Of a stretch of 6,274 nucleotides of DNA, positions 1 through 5,921 are shown piece by piece. Origin of the DNA: Gammaproteobacteria bacterium (lineage in GTDB: Bacteria; Pseudomonadota; Gammaproteobacteria; Pseudomonadales; Azotimanducaceae); NCBI GenBank assembly GCA_002726925.1, contig PBTJ01000032.1:1-6274 (forward strand). Reading direction: 5' to 3'. The position numbers and the translations under genes are program-made. The notes below the pieces were generated by a model. That model saw nothing but the letters and a program-made list of their open reading frames with translations. It had not been told where the DNA came from and made no database searches. Each line of letters begins with the position of its first letter. The stretch's first letter is position 1.

Positions 1-777
1 AAAGCCATCGAGCAGATGGAATTGGGTATGCGAATTGCTGAAGAGCGTGGCACGACGGTAAAAGAACAGCAGTGGAGTTTGCTAACGTTCCTCTACTTCG
101 AAAAAGAAGATTGGCCCAACGTTATCGAAACATTAAAAGTGATGGTCGAGAAATTCCCGAAACGAGAGCATTGGGTGCGGCTTGCGGGCGTTTATGGGCA
201 AGAGGGATACGAAAAAGAGCAAATGTATTCTTTAGAAGCCGCATATACCGCGGGCTTTCTCGAGAAGAAAACTGATTTTACCAATCTCGCGGGGCTATTG
301 ATGCAGGAGGAAGTCCCCTATCGCGCCGCGAAAGTGTTGGTGGCTGGTTTTAAAGCCGAAGCAATTGAACGAGAATCATCGACGTTACAGTCGCTCGGTC
401 AAGCGTGGCAACTTTCTCAGGAGGTGGACAACGCTATCGAGGTTTTTGAAGAAGCCGCCAAACTGGCGGACGACGGAAAGATTTATGAGCGGCTCTCCTA
501 TCTCTATTTAGAAGACGATCAATACGAGCGCTGCGTCGATTCTGCCACTGGGGCACTCGATAAAGGTGGGCTACGTAAAGTGCAATCGGTGCATATCGTG
601 AAGGGCATGTGCCATTACAATCTAGACAAGTTATCCGCCGCGAGAGATGCTTTCGTGCAGTGCCGTCGTGTGGCCCGGCGTGCGGACGATAAAGCGAATC
701 AACGAACTTGTGGTCAATGGATTACCTTTATTGATCGCGAAACCTTGCGCTTGAAGCAGCTGGCTGCCGCTGGTTAG
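1..777 (+). CDS. TPR-repeat protein, probable TonB-system component (C-terminal part, 5' end outside window)
   Basis: The reading frame is open from base 1, so this is the last 258 residues of a longer protein; the ATG at 16 is probably internal. The fragment is almost wholly helical and carries degenerate tetratricopeptide repeats. The clearest lie at roughly residues 135-165 (Ala-rich, with NAIEVFEEAAKLA), 168-200 (IYERLSYLYLEDDQYERCV) and 205-238 (VHIVKGMCHYNLDKLSAARDAF). No signal peptide or membrane segment is visible in this part. The overall pattern resembles the TPR proteins encoded downstream of exbB-exbD-tonB genes in gammaproteobacteria, described as putative TonB-system components that would help energise outer-membrane transport. 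That assignment rests on recalled similarity; the expected upstream exb/ton genes are outside the window. The gene ends with tandem in-frame stops (TAG TAA, 775-780) and is followed by a strong terminator, so it closes its operon. It could be another periplasmic TPR scaffold. Confidence 0.75.
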   Translation, partial: KAIEQMELGMRIAEERGTTVKEQQWSLLTFLYFEKEDWPNVIETLKVMVEKFPKREHWVRLAGVYGQEGYEKEQMYSLEAAYTAGFLEKKTDFTNLAGLLMQEEVPYRAAKVLVAGFKAEAIERESSTLQSLGQAWQLSQEVDNAIEVFEEAAKLADDGKIYERLSYLYLEDDQYERCVDSATGALDKGGLRKVQSVHIVKGMCHYNLDKLSAARDAFVQCRRVARRADDKANQRTCGQWITFIDRETLRLKQLAAAG

Positions 778-802
778 TAAGCTGCGAGAGCTTGATCGTG
801 GT

Positions 803-831
803 AAAGCCGGTCATCGACCGGCTTTTTTTTT
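803..831 (+). terminator. Rho-independent terminator after the TPR gene
   Basis: A perfect 10-bp stem (AAAGCCGGTC at 803-812 pairing with GACCGGCTTT at 816-825) closes a 3-base loop. The T run covers 823-831, nine Ts that include the end of the stem. It starts 25 bases after the stop of the TPR gene and ends 22 bases before riboflavin synthase, so it separates the two transcription units. A weaker reverse-strand activity is possible because of the AAA at the 5' edge, but no gene converges on it. Confidence 0.93.
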
Positions 832-841
832 GCAATAATTT

Positions 842-847
842 AGGAGG
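842..847 (+). promoter_or_regulatory. Ribosome binding site deciding the TTG start of ribE
   Basis: AGGAGG is a full Shine-Dalgarno core lying 6 bases before the TTG at 854. It fixes the unusual start codon, because translation from that TTG gives exactly the conserved riboflavin synthase N-terminus (MFTGIVQ). Confidence 0.85.
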
Positions 848-853
848 CGCGTC

Positions 854-1513
854 TTGTTCACGGGAATTGTTCAAGGACTGGTAACGGTAGTTGGGGTGGA
901 ATCATTGGTCGATTTGACTCGAATTGAGTTGGCCATGGGTGACTTGGCAGACGCTATTGAGCTAGGCGCGTCGGTGGCGGTGAACGGCACCTGTCTCACC
1001 GTAACCCGAGCGAGCGATAATGGCGCCGTTTGTTTCGACATTATAAAGGAGAGCCTAAAGACGACGAATTTAGGTGATATTGGTGTTGGCACGAAGGTTA
1101 ACGTTGAGCGTTCGTTCAGAGTGGGAGATGAGGTTGGGGGGCATATTGTTTCTGGTCATGTAACCGCCACTGCATCGCTCTGCGGGCTTCACAATGACGG
1201 GCATGATCGCGTGCTGACCTTTGACCTCAACCCAAAGTGGATGAAGTTTGTGCTCCACAAGGGCTATGTCGGCGTGGATGGAGCGAGCATTACCGTATCC
1301 TCGGTTGATCGAGAGGCGAGTACCTTTTCCGTAAGTTTGATTCCTGAAACGATTGAACGCACGACGCTCGGTCGCCTTTCGCTGGGTGACAAAGTGAATG
1401 TCGAAGTCGATAGCCAAACCCAAACGATTGTCGAAACCATCGAGCGGGTTATGCAGGACCCGGAAATGCGCGCGGCAATGATGCAGCAGGCCCAGTCGGG
1501 ACCTGCCGCATGA
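854..1513 (+). CDS. ribE: Riboflavin synthase, alpha subunit
   Basis: This enzyme dismutates two molecules of 6,7-dimethyl-8-ribityllumazine into riboflavin and 5-amino-6-ribitylamino-uracil, the last step of riboflavin synthesis in the cytoplasm; the family acts as a homotrimer. The 219-residue protein (family usually 200-220) shows the internal duplication of two lumazine-binding barrels. The first runs from MFTGIVQ through SVAVNGTCLTV (40-50) and ESLKTTNLGD (66-75). The second runs from GDEVGGHIVSGHV (91-103) through GVDGASITV (140-148) and IPETIERTTLG (163-173). Phe2, Ser40, Cys47, Thr49, His97, His102, Ser145, Thr147 and Asp186 sit where active-site residues of the E. coli enzyme (also named RibC) are reported, by my recalled alignment. 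The TTG start is backed by AGGAGG 6 bases upstream and by the family N-terminus. No FMN riboswitch fits in the short upstream gap. The stop overlaps the pyrF start by 4 bases, implying co-transcription and translational coupling. Confidence 0.97.
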   Translation: MFTGIVQGLVTVVGVESLVDLTRIELAMGDLADAIELGASVAVNGTCLTVTRASDNGAVCFDIIKESLKTTNLGDIGVGTKVNVERSFRVGDEVGGHIVSGHVTATASLCGLHNDGHDRVLTFDLNPKWMKFVLHKGYVGVDGASITVSSVDREASTFSVSLIPETIERTTLGRLSLGDKVNVEVDSQTQTIVETIERVMQDPEMRAAMMQQAQSGPAA

Positions 1514-2340
1514 GCTTCCATCAACGTTTGCAGGACGTTTGGCAAACGCAAAACTCACTGGTTTGTGTCGGTATCGACCCTGAACTTGAAAAGCTGCCTG
1601 CACATCTTCGCGCCGAGAAGGAACCGTATTTGGACTTCGGCATCCGAATTGTTGATGCGACGGCGCCTTATGTGTGTGCGTTCAAACCTCAGGCGGCTCA
1701 CTTCGCGGCGGCTGGCGCAGAGCAGCAGTTGGCTAAGCTGATTGGCTACATTCAAGATCGATACCCTTTGATACCGGTCATACTTGACGCTAAACGTGGC
1801 GATGTAGGCAGCACTGCGAAACTGTACGCCAAGGAAGCGTTTGAGCGCTATGGAGCCGATGCGGTTACCGTAAACCCTTACCTCGGTCACGAGAGCCTCG
1901 CACCGTATCTTCAGTACGCTGACCGAGGGGTCATTGTGTTGTGTCGCACGAGCAACCCAGGCAGTGACTGGATTCAGGGTATTCAAGCGGGTGGTAAGCC
2001 TTTGTATCTGTCAGTCGCCCAGCAGGTTTGCGAATGGGATGAGAATGATCAATGCATGCTGGTCACTGGCGCGACGTATCCAGAGGAAATCGGGCAGGTA
2101 CGCGCGTGTGTTGGCGCCATGCCGCTCTTAGTGCCGGGCATCGGTGCTCAGGGCGGTGAAGTGGAGGCAGTGTTGCAAGCTGGCCTGGATACCAACCAAG
2201 CGGGTCTGTGTATCTCTAGCTCTCGAGGCATCATTTACGCCGGCTCCGGAGCAGATTTTGCTGAGCGCGCCGCGGGCGCTGCCAAACAATTGCGAGATCA
2301 AATCAACGATGCACGCCTGTCGCGCGGCGCCACCGCTTAG
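1510..2340 (+). CDS. pyrF: Orotidine 5'-phosphate decarboxylase, type 2
   Basis: It converts orotidine 5'-monophosphate to UMP plus CO2, the last step of de novo pyrimidine synthesis in the cytoplasm. The 276-residue length and motif layout fit the longer type 2 subfamily rather than the roughly 230-residue type 1 enzyme of E. coli. Visible landmarks are CVGIDPELEKLP (19-30) with Asp23, AFKPQAAHF (57-65) with Lys59, the catalytic charged cluster DAKRGDVGSTA (93-103) with Asp93, Lys95 and Asp98, then VNPYLG, the phosphate-binding loop VPGIGAQGG (208-216), and SSSRGIIYA (236-244), whose Arg239 should contact the phosphate. All expected catalytic residues are present. The start is the ATG overlapping the ribE stop (ATGA); there is only a weak Shine-Dalgarno, so translation probably depends on coupling to ribE. 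It converges on the downstream acyl-CoA dehydrogenase gene with only 25 bases between the stops. Confidence 0.96.
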   Translation: MSFHQRLQDVWQTQNSLVCVGIDPELEKLPAHLRAEKEPYLDFGIRIVDATAPYVCAFKPQAAHFAAAGAEQQLAKLIGYIQDRYPLIPVILDAKRGDVGSTAKLYAKEAFERYGADAVTVNPYLGHESLAPYLQYADRGVIVLCRTSNPGSDWIQGIQAGGKPLYLSVAQQVCEWDENDQCMLVTGATYPEEIGQVRACVGAMPLLVPGIGAQGGEVEAVLQAGLDTNQAGLCISSSRGIIYAGSGADFAERAAGAAKQLRDQINDARLSRGATA

Positions 2341-2365
2341 GCCAAAAGTTGCGCAGTTAGGGCAA

Positions 2366-3550
2366 CTAACCGTCGAAGTCGCGCAACAGGTTGCGCGCGA
2401 TAATCGTTTGCTGAATTTGACTGGTTCCCTCATAGATACGAAACAGCCGAACATCCTTGTAGAATCGCGCGACGGCATACTCTTCCATGTAGCCAGCCCC
2501 TCCATGAAATTGCACGGCTTTGTCGGCGACTCGCCCCACCATCTCAGTGGCAAAGAGCTTGCAGCAAGAAGCGAGTGTGTTGACCGCTTCACCGGCATCG
2601 CGACGTTTGGCGGTATCCAGCACCATACATTGAGCCGCATAGCTCTCTGCCTTACAGTCCGCAATCATCCCCTGTAACAGTTGAAACTCAGCAATTGGTT
2701 GCCCGAATTGCTTGCGCTCCTTGCCGTAGCTAAGGCAGAGATCAATGAGCCGTTCTGCGCATCCTACAGATAAGGCGCTGATATGGATTCTGCCGCGATC
2801 CAGTGTTTTCATCGCGCTTTGAAAGCCCTTGTTGAGCTTCTCAGGTCCGCCCAGTAAGCGGTCGGCAGGTACGCGGCAGTCTTCGAAGATGACGTCGCAC
2901 ACATGCGCGCCTTTCTGTCCCATCTTTACATTGGGTGCTCCCAGCGTGATGCCTGGCGTGTTGGCATCTACCAAAAATGCGCTTACACCCTTGGCGCCCG
3001 TTGTGTCTTGGTCAGTACGCGCAAACACCGTGAAAAGTTGTGCACTGGGGGCATTCGTGATGTATCGCTTCGTGCCGTTGAGCACGAAATCATCACCGTC
3101 GCGGACGGCTTTAGTAGTGAGCGATCCTGCATCGGAGCCTGCATCGGGCTCCGTCAAAGCAAATGAACCGATGATCTCGCCGCTGGCAAATCTAGGCAAA
3201 AAGTAGGCTTTTTGTTCTTCGGTACCATCCATAACGAGGCCTTGGGAGCCAATGCCGTTGTTGGTGCCAAAGATCGACCGAAATGCCGGAGAGGTGCGCC
3301 CAAGCTCCATGACCACGCGGCATTCTTCGTAAGTATTAAGCCCGATACCGCCATACTGCTGAGGAATGGTTAGGCCAAATAAACCCATGTCGCGCATTTC
3401 TTGGACGATTTCCTGGGGTATTGCGTCTTCCTCAGCGATTTGGGCCTCAAGCGGTATTAGCCTTTCGTTGACGAACTTTCTAACCACATCAATGAGTTGT
3501 TCTAGCGTATCTTCATCCATCGCTGGTGGCAGTGTGGCTGCGAGATTCAT
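2366..3550 (-). CDS. Acyl-CoA dehydrogenase (short/medium-chain type)
   Basis: This FAD enzyme oxidises an acyl-CoA to the trans-2-enoyl-CoA and passes electrons to electron-transfer flavoprotein, as in beta-oxidation or branched-chain amino acid breakdown. The 394-residue protein has the family layout: helical N-terminal domain (about 12-125), central beta domain (126-235) with the first family signature ALTEPDAGSDAGS (131-143), and C-terminal helical domain with the second signature, Gln347 to Asp366 (QFHGGAGYMEE...). The likely catalytic base is Glu374 in RIYEGTSQIQ, as in short- and medium-chain enzymes. TLDRGRI (249-255) has glycine where isovaleryl-type enzymes carry their base, which agrees with that choice. 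The exact substrate cannot be read from the sequence. The ATG start is supported by AGGA 7 bases upstream and a promoter at 3579-3607. It is transcribed divergently from glutaryl-CoA dehydrogenase, so the two may share regulation. Confidence 0.95.
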   Translation of the reverse strand: MNLAATLPPAMDEDTLEQLIDVVRKFVNERLIPLEAQIAEEDAIPQEIVQEMRDMGLFGLTIPQQYGGIGLNTYEECRVVMELGRTSPAFRSIFGTNNGIGSQGLVMDGTEEQKAYFLPRFASGEIIGSFALTEPDAGSDAGSLTTKAVRDGDDFVLNGTKRYITNAPSAQLFTVFARTDQDTTGAKGVSAFLVDANTPGITLGAPNVKMGQKGAHVCDVIFEDCRVPADRLLGGPEKLNKGFQSAMKTLDRGRIHISALSVGCAERLIDLCLSYGKERKQFGQPIAEFQLLQGMIADCKAESYAAQCMVLDTAKRRDAGEAVNTLASCCKLFATEMVGRVADKAVQFHGGAGYMEEYAVARFYKDVRLFRIYEGTSQIQQTIIARNLLRDFDG

Positions 3551-3578
3551 GCGGGCGTCCTAAAAAACCGGTGGGCGC

Positions 3579-3607
3579 ACTATAACCCGGCAGGTTAGCC
3601 TCGTCGA
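3579..3607 (-). promoter_or_regulatory. Probable sigma-70 promoter of the minus-strand acyl-CoA dehydrogenase
   Basis: On the minus strand TCGACG (3602-3607, 4 of 6 matches to TTGACA) and TATAGT (3579-3584, 5 of 6 matches to TATAAT) are separated by 17 bases. Transcription would begin near 3572, leaving a leader of about 22 bases that includes the AGGA ribosome binding site (3558-3561). Confidence 0.55.
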
Positions 3608-3608
3608 A

Positions 3609-3655
3609 GCTCAGTCGTTGAGCAGCCAAGCAAAAACTTGGGCACAACCTTGCCC
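3609..3655. promoter_or_regulatory. Cluster of three small inverted repeats in the divergent intergenic region
   Basis: Three near-contiguous dyads lie between the divergent dehydrogenases: GCTCA-N5-TGAGC (3609-3623), CCAAG-N6-CTTGG (3626-3641) and GGGCA-N6-TGCCC (3640-3655). The middle one is flanked by GTTG (3617-3620) and CAAC (3645-3648), which lengthens its symmetry. The cluster sits just upstream of the minus-strand promoter and within the probable leader or promoter area of the plus-strand gene. It could be an operator for a regulator of both genes or a folded leader RNA. The arms are short, so chance is a real alternative. Confidence 0.35.
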
Positions 3656-3723
3656 GTCGGTCATTTCGTTGCAGTCACCGAGCGCCTGCATTAGCCTTGC
3701 GGCTCAAATTTGAGGGCGCGCGC

Positions 3724-4905
3724 ATGAGTAACGACAAAGCACCGTTTGCTTGGGACGATCCGTTTCGATTGCAGGATCAATTCACTGAAGAAGAAAGAAT
3801 GATCCAGAGTTCTGCTCGTGACTATGCGCAGGACAAGCTGCTGAGCCGGGTGCGCAATGCATTTCGTCACGAGCAGTTTGATCGCGAAATCATGAATGAA
3901 TTCGGTGCGATGGGAATGCTTGGGGCGACCCTGCCGGAGAAATATGGCTGCGCGAACGTTAACTATGTCGCCTATGGCATCATGGCGCGCGAAGTGGAGC
4001 GCGTTGACTCGGGTTATCGATCCGCCATGAGTGTGCAGTCCTCCCTGGTCATGCATCCGATTCATACGTTTGGTAACGAACAGCAGCGCGAAAAGTACTT
4101 ACCAAAGCTCGCAACTGGGGAGTGGGTGGGCTGCTTTGGTTTGACCGAGCCCGATCATGGATCTGATCCCAGCAGTATGGTGACCAATGCCAAGCGTGTT
4201 GACGGTGGGTTTGTCATGAACGGCGCCAAGATGTGGATCACCAATTCACCCATCGCTGATCTGGCGGTGGTTTGGGCCAAACTTGATGGCGAGATTCGAG
4301 GCTTTATCGTAGAGCGTGCCTTTGATGGTTTTAGTACGCCAAAAATTGAAGGCAAGATGAGTTTGCGAGCTTCGGTCACTGGCCAAATCGTTCTGGAAGA
4401 TGTGTTTGTTCCTGATGAGAACTTGCTACCTAACGTAAAGGGTCTAGCGGGTCCTTTCGGGTGTTTGAATCGCGCTCGCTATGGCATTGCCTGGGGCGCC
4501 ATGGGCGCTGCCGAAGCCTGCTGGCATGCGGCGCGCACGTATACCCTAGAACGTACGCAATTTGGTCGTCCTTTGGCGGCCAATCAACTGGTGCAGAAGA
4601 AACTTGCCGACATGCAAACCGAAATCGCCTTGGGTCTACAGGGATGCCTACGTATGGGCAGGATGTTGGATGAGGGTACGCTGCCCATCGAAAACATCTC
4701 GCTGATGAAGCGCAACAACTGTGGCAAAGCGCTGGACGTTGCCCGAGTGGCCCGTGACATGCACGGCGGCAACGGTATCTCTGATGAGTACCCGGTGATG
4801 CGCCACGTTATGAATCTCGAAACGGTTAATACCTATGAGGGAACCCATGACATTCACGCTCTTATATTGGGGCGGGCCCAAACCGGACTCCAGGCTTTTT
4901 CATAG
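3724..4905 (+). CDS. gcdH: Glutaryl-CoA dehydrogenase
   Basis: This FAD enzyme oxidatively decarboxylates glutaryl-CoA to crotonyl-CoA and CO2, passing electrons to electron-transfer flavoprotein, in lysine, tryptophan and glutarate degradation. The 393-residue protein matches human and bacterial GCDH (recalled) across long stretches: [20 protein letters not shown] (93-112), [17 protein letters not shown] (136-152), [17 protein letters not shown] (170-186), [16 protein letters not shown] (243-258) and [15 protein letters not shown] (347-361). Glu372 in [17 protein letters not shown] is the catalytic base, and Arg99 in GYRSAMS corresponds to the arginine that binds the substrate gamma-carboxylate in human GCDH (Arg94). 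These support a genuine glutaryl-CoA enzyme rather than a generic acyl-CoA dehydrogenase. The ATG at 3724 is chosen because GAGGG (3712-3716) precedes it by 7 bases; a TTG at 3697 would add 9 residues without support. No gcdR-type LysR regulator or CoA-transferase gene is visible beside it. Confidence 0.96.
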   Translation: MSNDKAPFAWDDPFRLQDQFTEEERMIQSSARDYAQDKLLSRVRNAFRHEQFDREIMNEFGAMGMLGATLPEKYGCANVNYVAYGIMAREVERVDSGYRSAMSVQSSLVMHPIHTFGNEQQREKYLPKLATGEWVGCFGLTEPDHGSDPSSMVTNAKRVDGGFVMNGAKMWITNSPIADLAVVWAKLDGEIRGFIVERAFDGFSTPKIEGKMSLRASVTGQIVLEDVFVPDENLLPNVKGLAGPFGCLNRARYGIAWGAMGAAEACWHAARTYTLERTQFGRPLAANQLVQKKLADMQTEIALGLQGCLRMGRMLDEGTLPIENISLMKRNNCGKALDVARVARDMHGGNGISDEYPVMRHVMNLETVNTYEGTHDIHALILGRAQTGLQAFS

Positions 4906-4964
4906 CGCCAGCCTTTTTGCGCCGTACTCTGCGCAAGGTACGAGGTATAGCTGGCGGGCTTTTT
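4892..4964 (+). terminator. Compound terminator-like region at the end of gcdH
   Basis: Two overlapping candidates are visible. The first is AGGCT (4892-4896) pairing with AGCCT (4910-4914) around the gcdH stop codon, followed by Ts to 4918. The second has outer arms CGCCAGC (4906-4912) and GCTGGCG (4950-4956), an inner hairpin TTGCGC/GCGCAA (4917-4922 with 4931-4936), and then GGC plus a five-T run at 4960-4964. The two structures share bases and cannot form together. Neither is as strong as the terminator at 803-831. Confidence 0.45.
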
Positions 4965-4975
4965 GTGGGGCAATT

Positions 4976-5019
4976 TCTGACAAAAATGGGGTCAGATTCT
5001 CAAAATTCTTTAGGAATTT
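4976..5019 (+). promoter_or_regulatory. Candidate promoter with two operator-like dyads upstream of the response regulator
   Basis: CTGACA (4977-4982, 5 of 6 matches to the -35 consensus) and CAAAAT (5001-5006, 4 of 6 to the -10) are 18 bases apart. A perfect dyad TCTGAC-N9-GTCAGA (4976-4996) covers the -35 element, and a second, AAATTC-N5-GAATTT (5003-5019), covers the -10 element and likely start of transcription. The placement fits a regulated or autoregulated promoter. The GGGGTCAGA stretch also resembles repeats I associate with transposon-derived sequences, so a mobile-element remnant is the alternative. Confidence 0.35.
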
Positions 5020-5100
5020 CGCCATAGTAAGTCTAACCGTTTGAATCAGTCGCAGATGGCGCCTATCTTCGAATGTCCTACTATTACTGGGGCACTCGTT

Positions 5101-5868
5101 ATGACGAGCATACTGCTGGCTGATCATCACAGCCTTTTTCGATCTGGAATGGTGAAACTGATTGATGGGATTGGTGGGTTTACCCTGGCGGCCGAGGTAG
5201 ATACCGGCGGGGCCGCCGTGGAATACGTTGCACAATACACACCAGACATCCTACTGCTTGAAATGGGCATGCCCGACATGTCTGGCTTCGAAGTGTTGAG
5301 GCGTATTCAACGCATGCACTTGGGAACCCGTGTGGTTGCGCTGACAAACTGGTCCACACAGCCAATGCCGCTGCACGCGATGCGCGCCGGCATAGATGGT
5401 TACCTAGGTAAAGATATCGATCCCCACGAGTTCGAGAAAGCGCTGTACAAAATACGTTTTGGTCGGCGATACATCTCGCAGGCCATCGCCCATGACTTAG
5501 CGCGCTACGCCTATGGTGACTTGTCAGATAATCCTTTCCAACTGCTGTCGGTGCGCGAAGTGCAGATAATGCTCATGGTTCTGGGCTGCAAGAGTCCAAA
5601 CGCGATCGCGGATTCACTCAATCTGTCCGCGAAAACGGTCAACAGTTATCGATACCGCGTTTTTGAAAAACTTGGGGTGAAAAGTGATGTTCAGCTGACT
5701 TTGCTAGCAGTCTGGCATAACGTGATTGAGCTGGGCATTCGAGAGACCTCCGGCGGTGAAGAGGTTGCTGTATTGCCGAACCGGAAAGGCCCTCTTGCAG
5801 TTCGTCAGCAGAGTCATGAGGCGTTGGCGGCAACACTGGGAATCAGCAGCGATGATAAGTACGCATAG
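5101..5868 (+). CDS. UvrY/GacA-like LuxR-family response regulator with altered phosphorylation site
   Basis: A 255-residue cytoplasmic transcription regulator of the NarL/FixJ class, with a receiver domain (1-118) and a LuxR-type helix-turn-helix (about 147-210: LLSVREVQIMLMVLG ... LNLSAKTVNSYRYRVFEKLG). It aligns without gaps to recalled E. coli UvrY through the receiver, including Thr82 and Lys104, and the recognition helix is nearly identical. In the Gac/Bar family the phosphorylated regulator activates Csr/Rsm small RNAs. Here the phosphoacceptor position is Glu54 (LLLEMGMP, codon GAA at 5260-5262) and the second acidic-pocket residue is His9 (LLADHH) while Asp8 is kept. Ordinary phosphorylation is therefore unlikely. 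A tail of about 37 residues extends beyond the UvrY end. The ATG at 5101 places the receiver in family register; a weak GGGG lies 8 bases upstream. A TTG at 5041 would add 20 residues without support. No sensor kinase and no uvrC is adjacent; the next gene encodes a uracil-DNA glycosylase. Confidence 0.88.
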   Translation: MTSILLADHHSLFRSGMVKLIDGIGGFTLAAEVDTGGAAVEYVAQYTPDILLLEMGMPDMSGFEVLRRIQRMHLGTRVVALTNWSTQPMPLHAMRAGIDGYLGKDIDPHEFEKALYKIRFGRRYISQAIAHDLARYAYGDLSDNPFQLLSVREVQIMLMVLGCKSPNAIADSLNLSAKTVNSYRYRVFEKLGVKSDVQLTLLAVWHNVIELGIRETSGGEEVAVLPNRKGPLAVRQQSHEALAATLGISSDDKYA

Positions 5869-5894
5869 CACTAACTGTGCTAGGAGTTTCTTAG
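5866..5894 (+). terminator. Weak hairpin after the response regulator gene
   Basis: TAGCAC (5866-5871, starting on the stop codon) pairs with GTGCTA (5877-5882) around a 5-base loop. What follows is GGAGTTTCTT rather than a clean T run, so it may be a weak terminator or an mRNA-stabilising hairpin. It leaves open whether the next gene is read from the same transcript. Confidence 0.3.
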
Positions 5895-5921
5895 ATAGAC
5901 CGATTGACCCTAGACTGGGGT

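Noticed and set aside
831..839. TGC followed by AATAAT, resembling an extended -10 promoter for ribE
   Set aside because: Transcription would start about 845-847, inside the AGGAGG ribosome binding site, and there is no -35 match at 811-816.
778..853. Possible FMN riboswitch upstream of riboflavin synthase
   Set aside because: The gap is only 76 bases and is mostly occupied by the terminator of the upstream gene; none of the conserved FMN aptamer segments is visible.
1070..1603. Long minus-strand open frame antisense to riboflavin synthase
   Set aside because: It is the shadow of a strongly conserved gene on the plus strand; its translation shows no recognisable domain and it has no ribosome binding site or promoter.
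2128..2677. Open frames on both strands across the pyrF / acyl-CoA dehydrogenase junction
   Set aside because: They overlap two clearly identified genes in other frames and translate to unrecognisable low-quality sequence.
3669..3696. TTGCAG and CATTAG as a plus-strand promoter for glutaryl-CoA dehydrogenase
   Set aside because: Only about half of the consensus positions match, so it is no better than expected by chance; the gcdH promoter remains unlocated.
3697..3723. TTG start extending glutaryl-CoA dehydrogenase by 9 residues
   Set aside because: The ATG at 3724 has a good GAGGG at 7 bases, whereas the TTG lacks a ribosome binding site and the extra residues do not resemble the family.
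5041..5100. TTG start extending the response regulator by 20 residues
   Set aside because: No ribosome binding site precedes it, and the ATG at 5101 gives the standard UvrY register (LLADHH at residues 5-10).
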